This document shows positions 17,435-26,576 of a stretch of DNA of 64,000 nt, one piece after another; within the stretch, counting starts at the first letter, position 1, and the number at the start of each line of letters is the position of its first letter. The stretch spans positions 62,001 through 126,000 of the forward strand of contig NZ_AUBN01000012.1 in assembly GCF_000429265.1 (NCBI RefSeq). Reading direction: 5' to 3'. The notes beneath the pieces were generated by a model that ran no database searches, was not told the origin of the DNA, and saw only the letters and a list, made by a program, of their open reading frames with translations. Source of the stretch: Actinomyces gerencseriae DSM 6844 (GTDB taxonomy: Bacteria > Actinomycetota > Actinomycetes > Actinomycetales > Actinomycetaceae). The position numbers were made by a program, and so were the translations under genes.

Positions 17435-18190
17435 TCACGCCCCCGGCTGCACGAGACCCGCTTCGTAGGCGGCGATCACGAGTTGGGCGCGGTCCCGTGC
17501 ATCCAGGCGGGCCAGCAGCGCGGTGATGTGACTGCGGCAGGTGGCGCGGGTGATGCCGAGCACGGTCTCGATCTCGCCGTTGGACAGTCCCCGGGCGATG
17601 AGCACGAGAACCTCCCGCTGCCGGGGAGTGAGTCGCCCGACGTCGTCGGCCCGCCGCCCGCAGGCCGCACCGGACGGCGAGCGCGACACGAGACCCCGGA
17701 GGATCTGGGGGCTGAGGAGCGACTGACCCTCGTGGACGGTGCGCACGGCGTCGACGACCGTCTGCGGGTCGGCGTCCTTGAGAAGGAAGCCGGAGGCGCC
17801 GGCACGCAGCGCCCCCAGCACGTACTCCTCGATCTCGAACATGGTCAGGACGAGGACCCGGGTGCCCGCGAGCGCCGGGTCGGCGCAGATCCGAGCGGTG
17901 GCCTCGATACCGGTCAGCCCCGGCATCCGAATGTCCATGACGACGACGTCGGGACGGAGGCCGGCCGCCAAGGCGACGGCGCGGGCGCCGTCCGCGGCCT
18001 GCCCGACGATCTCCAGGTCGTCCTCGGCGTCCAGGAGCGCCGCCAGCGAGGCGCGCAGGAGCGCCTGGTCCTCGGCGACGAGGACGCGGACGGGACCGCC
18101 GGCCGGGCCGCCGCCGGTCGGCATACCGCCGGCCGGGCCGCCGCTGGTCGGGGCACCGGACGACTCTCTCGTCCCACTCGCGTCACTCAT
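17435..18190 (-). CDS. NarL/LuxR-family response regulator
   Basis: A 251-residue DNA-binding response regulator. A Gly/Pro-rich N-terminal tail of 33 residues precedes the receiver domain, with the acidic pair in VLVAEDQALLR, the phosphoacceptor Asp in PDVVVMDIRMPG, Thr in VLVLTMF and Lys in GFLLKDADP. The LuxR-type helix-turn-helix near the C-terminus reads LTPRQREVLVLIARGLSNGE. The ATG at 18190 lies inside the upstream histidine kinase gene (8-nt overlap), so the pair is co-translated. It is divergent from a three-gene ABC exporter, whose promoter it probably activates in response to envelope stress or a peptide. That arrangement is common for such pairs; the signal is not known. Confidence 0.95.
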   Translation of the reverse strand: MSDASGTRESSGAPTSGGPAGGMPTGGGPAGGPVRVLVAEDQALLRASLAALLDAEDDLEIVGQAADGARAVALAAGLRPDVVVMDIRMPGLTGIEATARICADPALAGTRVLVLTMFEIEEYVLGALRAGASGFLLKDADPQTVVDAVRTVHEGQSLLSPQILRGLVSRSPSGAACGRRADDVGRLTPRQREVLVLIARGLSNGEIETVLGITRATCRSHITALLARLDARDRAQLVIAAYEAGLVQPGA

Positions 18191-19436
18191 GGGATTCCTC
18201 CGCGGACTCGCGCGGGCCGGCTCTCGAAGCGGTCGCCCCGCCGACTCCGCCGGTCCGCGTCGCGGGCAGCGGCAGGACCGCCTCGACGACGAAGCCCGCC
18301 CTCACGGCCCCGACGGCCCCGGCCGTCCCATCCGCACCGCCGGCGCCCCGGCCGCCAGCAGCGCCGTCGCCACCATGACCAGCACCGCCGGCACCGCGGA
18401 GGGGTCCCGCTCTCAGCGTCCCGCCCATGGCCTCGACCAGCTCGCGCAGTCCCCGAAGTCCCTGGCCGGTGCCGGGGCGAGGCGTCCAGCCGGGAGCCGG
18501 ACCGTCGTCGACGACGATGACGCGCAGCCGGGAGAACTCCCGCCGGACCGTGACACGGGCGCGCGAGGGCCCGGCATGACGGGCAGTGTTGACCAGCGCC
18601 TCGCCCACGACCCGGGCGACCGCCTCCCCCATCGGGGAGGGCCCGGCGCCCCGGTCGGCGTCGATCTCGACCTCCACGCCGGCGCGACGGGCGCGGGTCA
18701 CGGCCCCGGCCAGAGCGGAGTCCGGATCGCCGGCGCCAATGCCGCTCCCCCGCCACGAGGCTGCGACGGCGGCTCCAGCGGTGCCAGCGCCGTGCGGGGC
18801 ACCGGCACCGGCGGGAGCCCCGCGGGCGGGCCGGATCATCCGGTCCCCGGGTCCACCCGGGGCCCCCGCCGCCCTCGCCGGCCCGGCCGGGCCCGCAGCC
18901 GCAAGGCCCGCCGGACTCGCCGAACCAGCCGCCCTCACCGGCCCGGCCATCCCCGACGCCCCCGTCGGGTCCGGGATACCGTGCGCGGCCGCGCCCTCGT
19001 CGCGCAGCACCGCGAGCATGCGCCGCAAGCCGTCGGTGGCCTCCCGGGAGGCCGACTCGACGTCGCGAAGGGCGTGACGCAGACCGTCCGGGGAGGTCTC
19101 GAGCCGCTGGGCCACGGCGCAGCGCACGGTGATGGCGCCGAGGTTCCCGGACACGGCGTCGTGCAGCTCGCGGGCGATGACGAGGCGGTCCTCGACGACG
19201 GCGCGCGCGGCGGCCTCCCGCGCCAGGCGCCGCTCGTAGGCGCATCGGTCGCGCCGTCGCAGCCACAGGGCAGCGACCGTCAGCAGGGCCATGGCGAGCA
19301 GCATCACCATCTGGACTCGGGGGGAGGGCTGCGGGTGCACGCCGACGAAGAGACCCCAGAGCACGGTGAACGCCATGAGGCCGGTGATCACGCGCCCCAG
19401 CGTGGAGTGGCGCGGGGGAACGTCGAGTGCGGGCAC
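18183..19436 (-). CDS. Sensor histidine kinase (HisKA_3 type)
   Basis: A membrane sensor of 417 residues with two N-terminal transmembrane helices (VITGLMAFTVLWGLFVGV and MVMLLAMALLTVAALWL) and almost no extracellular loop, an intramembrane-sensing layout. The dimerisation/phosphoacceptor helix carries the histidine in VIARELHDAVSGNLGAITV. A long Gly/Ala/Pro-rich insertion of about 90 residues separates it from the HATPase domain (EALVNTARHAGPSRA, VIVVDDGPAPG, GTGQGLRGLRELVEAMGG). A further low-complexity segment interrupts the C-terminal end. Its partner regulator overlaps by 8 nt. The short-loop architecture next to an ABC exporter suits detection of membrane-active compounds, which is inference. 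Confidence 0.93.
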   Translation of the reverse strand: MPALDVPPRHSTLGRVITGLMAFTVLWGLFVGVHPQPSPRVQMVMLLAMALLTVAALWLRRRDRCAYERRLAREAAARAVVEDRLVIARELHDAVSGNLGAITVRCAVAQRLETSPDGLRHALRDVESASREATDGLRRMLAVLRDEGAAAHGIPDPTGASGMAGPVRAAGSASPAGLAAAGPAGPARAAGAPGGPGDRMIRPARGAPAGAGAPHGAGTAGAAVAASWRGSGIGAGDPDSALAGAVTRARRAGVEVEIDADRGAGPSPMGEAVARVVGEALVNTARHAGPSRARVTVRREFSRLRVIVVDDGPAPGWTPRPGTGQGLRGLRELVEAMGGTLRAGPLRGAGGAGHGGDGAAGGRGAGGADGTAGAVGAVRAGFVVEAVLPLPATRTGGVGGATASRAGPRESAEESHE

Positions 19437-19566
19437 GCGGCCAGTCTAGGAAGGCGGCCGGGCGAGGTCATCGAACCACGGTCCGAGGCGCGGGGTCCGA
19501 CGCCTCGCGAGCCCCTCCTCTCGACGGCCGATGCGCATCGCGTCGTCCCACCGGTGAGGTTGCCCC

Positions 19567-20361
19567 ATGATCAGTGTTGAGAACCTCGTCAAGCGGCACG
19601 GCCGGAGAGAGGTGCTCCACGGCGTCAGCCTGGAGGCCCGTCCCGGCCGCGTCACCGGCTTCGCCGGCCCCAATGGGGCCGGAAAATCCTCCACCCTGCG
19701 GTGCCTGCTGGGGCTGGACCGGACCGACGGCGGGCGCGCGCTCATCGGCGGCCCCCCCTACCGCGAGCTGCGCGAGCCGCTGCGCGCGGTGGGCGCGATG
19801 CTCGACGGCTCGGGGGCGCACCCCTCCCGTACGGCCCGCGGTCACCTGGCATGGGTGGCCTCGGGCGCGGGGATCGGGCGGCGCCGGGTGGCTCAGGTGC
19901 TGGACATCGTCGGGCTGAGCGAGGCAGCCGGACGTCGGGTGCGCACCTTCTCCCTGGGGATGGGGCAGCGGCTGGGACTGGCCGCGGCCCTGCTGGGGGA
20001 CCCGGAGGTGCTCATCCTCGACGAGCCGGTCAACGGCCTGGATCCCGAGGGGATCCGCTGGATCCGCAGGCTGCTGCGCCGTCGGGCCGACGCCGGGGGC
20101 ACGGTCCTGCTGTCCAGTCACGTCCTGGCCGAGCTCGCCGAGGTGGCGGACGACGTCGTCGTCATCGCCGACGGGCGGGTGCGGGCGGCCGGGACGCTCG
20201 AGGAGATCGCAGCCGGCTACGCGAGCCTGGAGGAGGCGTTCTTCTCCCTGACCGGGGGCGGGTCCGGCCGCGCGCCCGGGGGTCGGGCCCCGTTCGGAGG
20301 CCGGTCGGGACGCCCGGGTCACGCGGATCGTGGGGGCCGCGGGGAAGGGGGCCGGGCATGA
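19567..20361 (+). CDS. ABC transporter ATP-binding protein (DrrA/BcrA-like)
   Basis: A 264-residue ATPase. Motifs in order are Walker A GPNGAGKSS, Q-loop region, signature FSLGMGQRLGLAAALLG, Walker B LILDEPVNGLD and H-loop SSHVLAEL. The C-terminal 35 residues are Gly/Arg-rich. It belongs to the single-ATPase class that works with separate multi-spanning permeases to export drugs, lantibiotics or lipids. The stop overlaps the start of the first permease (ATGA). It is divergently placed to the sensor kinase and response regulator, so stress-induced expression is likely. The substrate is unknown. Confidence 0.95.
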   Translation: MISVENLVKRHGRREVLHGVSLEARPGRVTGFAGPNGAGKSSTLRCLLGLDRTDGGRALIGGPPYRELREPLRAVGAMLDGSGAHPSRTARGHLAWVASGAGIGRRRVAQVLDIVGLSEAAGRRVRTFSLGMGQRLGLAAALLGDPEVLILDEPVNGLDPEGIRWIRRLLRRRADAGGTVLLSSHVLAELAEVADDVVVIADGRVRAAGTLEEIAAGYASLEEAFFSLTGGGSGRAPGGRAPFGGRSGRPGHADRGGRGEGGRA

Positions 20362-21158
20362 GCGCGGCGACGGCGCTGGTCCGCTCGCTCAAGGCGGAGG
20401 CGCTCAAGACGGCCGGTCTGCCGGGCGTGTGGGTGGGGGCGGCGCTGGCGCTCGTCCTGCCGGCGCTGGTGGAGTACTACGTCGATCATGACCTACCGGC
20501 CAGGCTGGCGGCCGGCGACCCGCGGGCGCTGGCAGGGCTGGACGGCGTCGGCGTCATCGGCCTCTACATGGGGACGACGGGGATCGTGGTACTGGCGGCG
20601 AGTGTCGTGGTCAGTGAGTACGCGAGCGACCCGCGCACGAACGGCGCGTCGCGGCAGGTGGCGACGACGATGCTGGTCCAGCCGCGGCGCGGAGCGGCGG
20701 TGGTCGCGAAGCTGATCGTCGTCCTGGTGTCCGCGCTGGTGCTCCTGGCGCTGGCGTCGGCGGTGACCTTAGGGCTGTGCCGGCACCTGCTGGGGTCCTG
20801 GGCGCCCCTCGATCCGGTGCCGTGGCCGCTGCTGACCGGGATACTGGCCTGGTGGGGGTTCTCGGCGATGGCGTCGATGGCGCTGGCGGCGGCCACCCGC
20901 AGCGCGCTGGTGTCGATGACGGTGCTCATCGCGATGTCGACGATGATCTCGCCGGGGGTGCTGCTCATCAAGTCCACCGATGCGGCCCGGTTCCTGCCGG
21001 ATGCCGCCGCGGTCCGTCTCATCGCGAACCCGACGACGCTGAACTACGACCGTCTCGTGGACCTGCTGTCCGTCCCGATGGCGGCCGCGGTCTGCGCGGC
21101 GTGGGCGGGCGGCTGCGCCGTGACCTGCTGCTGGGTGTGGATGAGGAGGGACGCATGA
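20358..21158 (+). CDS. ABC transporter permease subunit 1
   Basis: A 266-residue integral membrane protein with six predicted helices (for example VWVGAALALVLPALVEYYV, TGIVVLAASVVVSEYAS, LIVVLVSALVLLALASAVTL). It is of the ABC-2-like permease type accompanying DrrA/BcrA ATPases. The motif VVSEYASDPRTNGASRQVA matches the SExxxxTxR block of this family. It is coupled to both neighbours through ATGA overlaps. It probably pairs with the second permease as a heterodimer. Confidence 0.9.
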   Translation: MSAATALVRSLKAEALKTAGLPGVWVGAALALVLPALVEYYVDHDLPARLAAGDPRALAGLDGVGVIGLYMGTTGIVVLAASVVVSEYASDPRTNGASRQVATTMLVQPRRGAAVVAKLIVVLVSALVLLALASAVTLGLCRHLLGSWAPLDPVPWPLLTGILAWWGFSAMASMALAAATRSALVSMTVLIAMSTMISPGVLLIKSTDAARFLPDAAAVRLIANPTTLNYDRLVDLLSVPMAAAVCAAWAGGCAVTCCWVWMRRDA

Positions 21159-22012
21159 GTGCAGCGAGTCGGGCGCGACGGACCCGGTCTGATCGCTCGG
21201 AGAGCCAGGAGCACCAGAGCCGTCCCGGCATCGGAACCGGAGCGGTGGGCCGCCTCGGGGAACGCGAGGACTCCGGCCCGAGCCGCCTCGGCACCGGGGT
21301 CCGGGGGCGCGCGAGGACCGGGGCCCGAAGGCGGGCGTTGCGCAGCGAGCTGCTGAAGGTCGCGACGCTGCCGGCGATGTGGTGGACGCTCCTGGTGACC
21401 GCCGGACTCGGGGCCGCGATCATCCTGTCGGCGCTTCAGAACGACACGGGCGGACGCGCGTTCGGCTTCGACCAGATCGCCCCGACGTGGACGCTGGCGG
21501 TGCAGATCGGGTTCGTGGCCGCCGGGGTGATCATGTCCGGGGCCGAGCACTCCAGCGCTCAGGGGACGACAACGCTCCTGGTGACGCCGGCGCGAGCGCG
21601 GCTGGCGGCGGCACGTCTCGGTGCGCTGACCGGCGCGGGTCTGGTGACGGCGAGCGTCCTGGTATCGGTGGGCGTGGTGATGTGCCCGGAGATATCGGCC
21701 GCGGCTCTGCGGGCCGGCGGCAGGAGCGTGGTGTGGCTGACGGCGGCGCTTCTGCTGGCCGCGGGTCTCGGCGAGATCCTGCGCAGCACGACGGGTGCGG
21801 CGACGGCCGCCGTGGTGCTGGTGGTCCTGGCGCCGCAGGTGGCCGTGATCGCGGGCGACGCCGCCCGCTGGCTCCCGGGCCAGGCGGGCCAGATCTGGGT
21901 GGCGGCGGCTGGGCCGCGCGCCGACGTCGTCATGGCCGGATTGGTGGTGCTCGCCTGGACCGCGGTGGCTCAGGCGGGCGGAATCCTGCGCCTCATCCGC
22001 TCGGATGCATGA
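21155..22012 (+). CDS. ABC transporter permease subunit 2
   Basis: A 285-residue protein. About 60 Arg/Ser/Gly-rich residues precede six membrane helices (MWWTLLVTAGLGAAIILSA, VQIGFVAAGVIMSGAE, VVWLTAALLLAAGLGEIL and others). The block IMSGAEHSSAQGTTTLLVTP corresponds to the SExxxxTxR element seen in subunit 1, showing that the permeases are paralogous. The start overlaps the upstream stop (ATGA). The basic N-terminal extension is unusual and may be partly mis-started; an internal start near the first helix is possible. Confidence 0.88.
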   Translation: MSAASRARRTRSDRSESQEHQSRPGIGTGAVGRLGEREDSGPSRLGTGVRGRARTGARRRALRSELLKVATLPAMWWTLLVTAGLGAAIILSALQNDTGGRAFGFDQIAPTWTLAVQIGFVAAGVIMSGAEHSSAQGTTTLLVTPARARLAAARLGALTGAGLVTASVLVSVGVVMCPEISAAALRAGGRSVVWLTAALLLAAGLGEILRSTTGAATAAVVLVVLAPQVAVIAGDAARWLPGQAGQIWVAAAGPRADVVMAGLVVLAWTAVAQAGGILRLIRSDA

Positions 22013-22148
22013 GCGCGGATCCTGACAGAGCGACGGACCGCCGCGCGCAGTCGCCCCGGTTCCGCAGCAGTCCACGGCAACGCGTCGTGACGAACCTGTT
22101 ACTCTGCTCATGAGCCTTTTGCACAACCCCTGATCCTGAGGAAGCACA

Positions 22149-22350
22149 ATGGCCGCCAACGAGAAGAGAGCAGCTCTCGACAGGCAGCACAGCACGACCT
22201 CCACGGCGGTCGACGTCGACAGTCTGAAGAAGGCCTTCACCGACTTCCTCGAGACGCTCGGCATCGCGCTGGCGACCGAACCCAGGGAGGTCGACGATGA
22301 CGACCCGCGGGCGCTGTGGCCGGCAACCGAGCCCACGGACTCGTTCGGGG
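22149..22350 (+). CDS. N-terminal segment of the following gene in another frame (apparent frameshift)
   Basis: ATG at 22149 is preceded by TGAGGAAGC, a good ribosome-binding site. It opens a frame with the GC-rich third positions of a real gene (MAANEKRAALDRQHSTTSTA, then DSLKKAFTDFLETLGIAL). Near 22346-22352, within the run CGGGGCCCC, codon quality collapses in this frame and appears in the next one, where TAVQTVRDRADTIEKYKDN continues naturally. The formal open frame runs to 22553 but its end is Arg-rich and spurious. The best reading is one gene of about 730 codons broken by a single-base indel, by sequencing error, true mutation or programmed shift. Confidence 0.6.
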
Positions 22351-24348
22351 CCCCACACGGCCGTCCAGACCGTCAGAGACCGCGCCGACACGATCGAGAA
22401 GTACAAGGACAATATCGTCGCGTTGAACGAGTCGGGCACGGCCTCGATGGACGCCGACGGCGTCATCACCCTGACCCTGCCCGACGACGCCGCCCTGCCC
22501 GACGATCCCACGGACTTCGCCTCGTGGGCGCAGGCCACGATCGACGCGAATGATCTGAAGTCCCTGACCGAGTCCAGCGATATGACCGCCACGTCGCCCA
22601 GCGGGCGCACCTACGACCAGGTCATCGACTCCATCCGGGCCAACTCCACCGATAGCGGCGGCTACGACGCCGACCACCGGGCGGCCTACTCCGATGCGCT
22701 CATCACGGCGATCGGCCCGGAGAACCTCACGAGCCTGCCGATCAGCGCTCAGCAGCACTTCCTCTACAATCCTCCCACCGGCAAGGAGGTGAACACCCGC
22801 CCCGAGGCGGGCGGGGACCTGGCGAGCCTGCTGGGCACGGTGCTGGCCACCGCGTCCTGGTCCTGGTCGTGGGACGAGGTCCGCTCCCGGAAGGTGGCCG
22901 ACGCGATCGTCTCCTCGGTCGACGAGGAGGGCGAGTACGGACGGATCAGCGCCCTGAACGCCATCCTCGGAGGCCACGACGCCGATGACAACCACGTCAA
23001 TGATCTGACGTTCGACCGCCGGCTGCTGGTCGACCTGGCCGAGGGCCTTGATGACATCGATTACCAGAAGGTCGCTCGGGCAGCCTCCTACCCGGAGCAG
23101 GGAGGGGGCGACCTCACATCGCAGGGAGAGGCCCGGGCACGCGCGACGATCCTGGGCTCCAGCCTGAGCGGCTACTCCTTCGATCCCCTGACCGGGGTGC
23201 TGGACGCCATGGGCAACAATTCCTCCGCGGCCCTGGCGTACCTCGCGCCCACGACCGAGGACGGCGCCGTGGACACCAGCCGCGTCGCCGACCTGTCCGC
23301 ACGGACATGGGATGAGGCCGGCCTGGCCGGCTACACCGGCGCCGTGGCGGCCGCCTCCTCGCTGCGCACCAGCGAGGTGGGCAACCAGAGCGAGCAGGCC
23401 ACGCAGCTGGCCGGCTCCGCCATCCACAGCCTGGCCCGGAGCACCAGCGCCGACGCCTACAACGAGGACGCCAAGGCCCGCACGGGCATGCTGCTGGCCA
23501 ACTGCCCCGCGGAACTGGTCGTGGCTGCGCAGAAGGATAATGGTCAGGGTGCCCCTATCACGGATCCGGAGACGGACTCGCCGTTCCCGGAGGCGACCTC
23601 GGACGACATGAGGACCCTGATCTACGACGTCGCCGACAGCACGTCCGCGGTGACGACCATGAGCTCGACAGTGGCCGACTACACCCACAACCACGCCGTC
23701 GCCCTGGCCAAAGACGCGGAGGGGGACGAGCAGACCAAGATCTCCGCTCTCAACAACGAGTACAACCACGGGGCCCAGGCCGCCGGCCTGATCGCGGGCC
23801 TGGCCGACAACCGCGCCGCGGACATCACCAGCGCGGGTACGGCGAAGAGCGACGGTGCGGAGAGCACCGCGTCCACCGCCCTGGGGGCCTTCTCCACGGC
23901 GGTCAGCACGGGCCTGTCCACCGCATTCCCCGAGGCCACACTGGCCTCGGCGGCCTGGAGCGCGTTCTCGACCGTGAGCACGCCGGCCGCGGTGGACGCG
24001 CTCACCCCCGATGCGAGCTATCAGGCCAGTCAGGGCTCGGAGGGCCTGAAATCGGGACTGTGGGTGTCCCTGATCCGGGACACCGCCAACCTCGGGCTCC
24101 TGAGAGACACGGACTTCAACCCGGCCAAGGGCACCTACGGCTGGCTGGACAACGACGCGCGCACGATCGACCTGACCGGCACCGACCCCGCCACGGTTCA
24201 CAGCGAGATGGTGGACTGGACCAACAAGATCAACTCCTCCACGCAGTGGGCCAGTGAGCGCGACCCCAATATCCCCGCGGTGGCCGACAACATGCACGAG
24301 TTCTTCGGCAGCGGCCGGAGTAAGGGACATGAGTTCAGCACCGAATAA
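22297..24348 (+). CDS. Large helical protein, DUF6571-like (main frame)
   Basis: A soluble, alanine-rich, acidic protein of up to 683 residues with no signal peptide. It looks almost entirely helical, with repeated phrases such as LSLARSTSADAYNEDAKAR-like helices and a central TASWSWSWDEVRSRKVADAI. The N-terminal region (QTVRDRADTIEKYKDNIVAL) and overall size recall DUF6571-type actinobacterial proteins associated with WXG100/ESX-like genes. That assignment is tentative. If 22297 is the true start, GGGAGG lies six bases upstream, but the first 19 residues look out-of-frame (see the frameshift entry). The stop overlaps the start of a membrane-anchored protein, so the pair is co-expressed. Confidence 0.8.
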   Translation: MTTRGRCGRQPSPRTRSGPHTAVQTVRDRADTIEKYKDNIVALNESGTASMDADGVITLTLPDDAALPDDPTDFASWAQATIDANDLKSLTESSDMTATSPSGRTYDQVIDSIRANSTDSGGYDADHRAAYSDALITAIGPENLTSLPISAQQHFLYNPPTGKEVNTRPEAGGDLASLLGTVLATASWSWSWDEVRSRKVADAIVSSVDEEGEYGRISALNAILGGHDADDNHVNDLTFDRRLLVDLAEGLDDIDYQKVARAASYPEQGGGDLTSQGEARARATILGSSLSGYSFDPLTGVLDAMGNNSSAALAYLAPTTEDGAVDTSRVADLSARTWDEAGLAGYTGAVAAASSLRTSEVGNQSEQATQLAGSAIHSLARSTSADAYNEDAKARTGMLLANCPAELVVAAQKDNGQGAPITDPETDSPFPEATSDDMRTLIYDVADSTSAVTTMSSTVADYTHNHAVALAKDAEGDEQTKISALNNEYNHGAQAAGLIAGLADNRAADITSAGTAKSDGAESTASTALGAFSTAVSTGLSTAFPEATLASAAWSAFSTVSTPAAVDALTPDASYQASQGSEGLKSGLWVSLIRDTANLGLLRDTDFNPAKGTYGWLDNDARTIDLTGTDPATVHSEMVDWTNKINSSTQWASERDPNIPAVADNMHEFFGSGRSKGHEFSTE

Positions 24349-25048
24349 CCGTCGGGCCGCCCATGCACGGCGGGCAGTGGCCGCGGTGGTGGCGTGCGCG
24401 GTCCTGGCCCTGGCCGTGCTTCTGGGGAGCCGGGCCTGCTCACCCGGACGGGGCGGCGGAGCCGCCCGGGCCTCCTCGACGGAGACCCCCATGGCCGGAG
24501 ACGCCATCGTGTGCGAGCTGATCGAGGCCTCCCGCCTGGAGGAGATCTTCGGCGAACCGGTCGTGCGCTACGGCCAGGCCTACAACCCCACCAACACCAG
24601 ACCCGGCTCCCCACCACAGGGCACCTGCTTCATCTACTTCACCTCCCACAAGATCGACAGCATCGAGATCACCTACACCAGCATCGACTACTTCCCCCGA
24701 CTCAAGGAATTCGGCGGCACGGCCTTCGAGGACGCCTACAACGGCCCGGACGCCGCACCCATCACCGCGGACGGCATCGAAGGACGCGGAGCCACCTGGG
24801 GATACAACCTGCTGACGTGGAGCTACCCCGACGGGACGTTCCTGGAGATGCAGATCGATCGTCACGGCCCCTCCACCGACGGGCCCGCCGACTACACCAG
24901 CGAGGCGGCCGAGCTGTTCCAACAGATCGGCACCACCATGCCCCAACGCCTCACCAGCCCCGGCCCCGCACCCACCTTCAACACCCGCCCCACCATCAGC
25001 CCCACCCCGCCACCGACCCGCTACCCCTCAGAATCCACCCTCGGCTGA
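24329..25048 (+). CDS. Membrane-anchored extracellular protein, DUF3558-like
   Basis: A 239-residue protein. A hydrophobic helix (residues 15-36, AVAAVVACAVLALAVLLG) anchors it, followed by a Gly/Ser linker and an extracellular domain containing CELIEASRLEEIFGEPVVRY and a second Cys in GTCFIYF. That pairing resembles the disulfide-containing DUF3558/sensor-like lipoprotein fold. The tail is Pro/Thr-rich. A lipobox is not convincing (SRAC), so a transmembrane anchor is preferred. The start at 24329, with GGAGTAAGGGAC ahead, overlaps the previous gene by 20 nt, indicating joint function with the large helical protein. Confidence 0.8.
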   Translation: MSSAPNNRRAAHARRAVAAVVACAVLALAVLLGSRACSPGRGGGAARASSTETPMAGDAIVCELIEASRLEEIFGEPVVRYGQAYNPTNTRPGSPPQGTCFIYFTSHKIDSIEITYTSIDYFPRLKEFGGTAFEDAYNGPDAAPITADGIEGRGATWGYNLLTWSYPDGTFLEMQIDRHGPSTDGPADYTSEAAELFQQIGTTMPQRLTSPGPAPTFNTRPTISPTPPPTRYPSESTLG

Positions 25049-25308
25049 CCCGATCACGGCCACCGTCACCTGACCACGCACTGCCGGCCCCGACGCCTCT
25101 TCACGGTCAACCGCTCGCCAGTGCTTCCGTCCCGACGACGCGCTGCGGCCCTCGAGGGCCTCACCCACACACGACCGCGCGTGCGGCGGGGTGGGGCATA
25201 CCGCCGTCACGATTTGCTCCCGAATGCGCGCAGCTGCACGGAGACGGAATGGGATGCGGCGCCGTCGTCGGGCTCGCACCGGCGTCGCGCGACCCCGACC
25301 ACTCGGGC

Positions 25309-25332
25309 ACGCGCCCGAGTGGGCCTCCCTCA
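25309..25332 (-). terminator. Hairpin at the end of the toxin relic
   Basis: CCACTCGGGC-ACGC-GCCCGAGTGG forms a perfect 10-bp stem with a 4-nt loop exactly at the 3' end of the PIN relic on the minus strand. Confidence 0.6.
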
Positions 25333-25688
25333 AGCCGCGAGCGGATCGACGACGGCGAGGCCACGGGCCCGGGCCGCGTCGGCCAGGCGGGCGTCGTGGG
25401 TGAGAACGGTGATTGGGTCCCGCGGGTCGTCCAACAGCGTCGCGGTGGCCAGGTGGATCGCGTCGAGGGATTTCAACTCCCCGGTCAAGGCGCAGGCCCG
25501 CTCAATGACGTCGTCGCCGATGTCGAGGAGTTCGACTCCGTCCACGGAGGCGCTGACAAGGCGAGCATCGAAACCTTCACGATGCGCCGCTCGCGCTTGG
25601 CCGGGCGAACCCTGCCCTCGCGGACCATGCGCTCATACCAGGACCCCTCGCGATGGATCGGGACGATCCGGGCGATGGGCGAACTCAT
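25330..25688 (-). pseudogene. Decayed Phd/VapB antitoxin - PIN (VapC) toxin locus
   Basis: Reading on the minus strand from 25688, ARIVPIHREGSWYERMV followed by EGRVRPAKR is the C-terminal part of a Phd/VapB-type antitoxin; the usual N-terminal DNA-binding half is missing. Near 25575 the frame changes and the sequence becomes the C-terminal half of a PIN ribonuclease: SLDAIHLATATLL (conserved acidic site), then VLTHDARLADAARARGLAVV, ending at 25330. The toxin's first catalytic Asp region and about half the domain are absent. This looks like an internal deletion that fused antitoxin tail to toxin tail. Neither product should be functional. A hairpin terminator follows. Confidence 0.7.
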
Positions 25689-25826
25689 CGCGTTCACAAC
25701 ACGAGGATACCGGTAGGCCTCTGCACACCCTCCAAGGAGACGCGACAACCCGCGGCGGCAAGGACGACGCCATCGACGCCGAGGCCGCCAGGGCGCGCCG
25801 GCTCGGACGCGGCGCCGCGGATGCCC

Positions 25827-26576
25827 TCACGCCGCCCGGTAGGTGAACCGCTCCCAGCCGAGTGCCTCGATCGACGCGGCCATGCGCTCGCAGGCGGCGT
25901 CCCAGCCCTCGGCGGTCACCGCGAAGTCGCCCGTCGTCCCCCTGCCGCGCGCCTGCTGCAGGGCGTAGACGCGCGCTCCCGCCTCGTGCACTCTCCGGGC
26001 CACCTCGACGGCGTCGTCGGCCGTCACGTCCCCGGGCACGACCGTGGTGCGCACCTCGAACGGCACCTCGGCCTCCAGCAGCACCCGCAGGCTCTCCCAG
26101 GCCTTCGCGCCACCTGAGGGGCGGCCGACCACGGCCTCGTAGTGCTCGGGCAGCGCCTTGACATCCAGCCCCACCCAGGAGATGAGCCCGGAGTCGAGCA
26201 GGTCGCGCAGGCGCCGCGGATATGCGCCGGCGGTGTGCAGTCCCACGCGGAATCCCGCCTCGACGACCTCGCGAGCGGCGTCGGCGAGCGCGTCCTGGCG
26301 CAGCGCCTCGCCGCCGGTGAAGACGACGCCGTCGAGCAGCCCGCGGCGGCGCCCCAGCAGAGCGCGCACCTCGTCCCAGGCGACCGCCCCGGGCGTGCGC
26401 GTGGGGATGAGCGCCTGATTGTGGCAGTAGAAGCAGTTCCACGGGCAGCCCTGCAGGAAGACCGTCGCGGTGAGGTGGTCGGGCCAGTCGACGGTGCTCA
26501 TGGGCACGAGCCCCGCGATCACCAGAGCATCAGCAGGGCCGGTCGACCGGGCTCTCGCCTCCTTCACCTCAGGCAT
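25827..26576 (-). CDS. nrdG: Anaerobic ribonucleotide reductase activating enzyme (radical SAM)
   Basis: A radical-SAM enzyme that installs the glycyl radical on NrdD, using S-adenosylmethionine and a 4Fe-4S cluster. The cluster motif CxxxCxxC is seen in GCPWNCFYCHNQALIP around residue 48, followed by VVFTGGEAL (SAM-binding GGE) and GLHTAGAYP. About 250 residues, longer than E. coli NrdG and like the actinobacterial form. ATG at 26576 is chosen; an upstream extension is Arg/Ser-rich. It overlaps by 8 nt the 60-codon gene that itself overlaps nrdD, so the three form one tightly coupled unit for deoxyribonucleotide synthesis without oxygen. Confidence 0.93.
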   Translation of the reverse strand: MPEVKEARARSTGPADALVIAGLVPMSTVDWPDHLTATVFLQGCPWNCFYCHNQALIPTRTPGAVAWDEVRALLGRRRGLLDGVVFTGGEALRQDALADAAREVVEAGFRVGLHTAGAYPRRLRDLLDSGLISWVGLDVKALPEHYEAVVGRPSGGAKAWESLRVLLEAEVPFEVRTTVVPGDVTADDAVEVARRVHEAGARVYALQQARGRGTTGDFAVTAEGWDAACERMAASIEALGWERFTYRAA

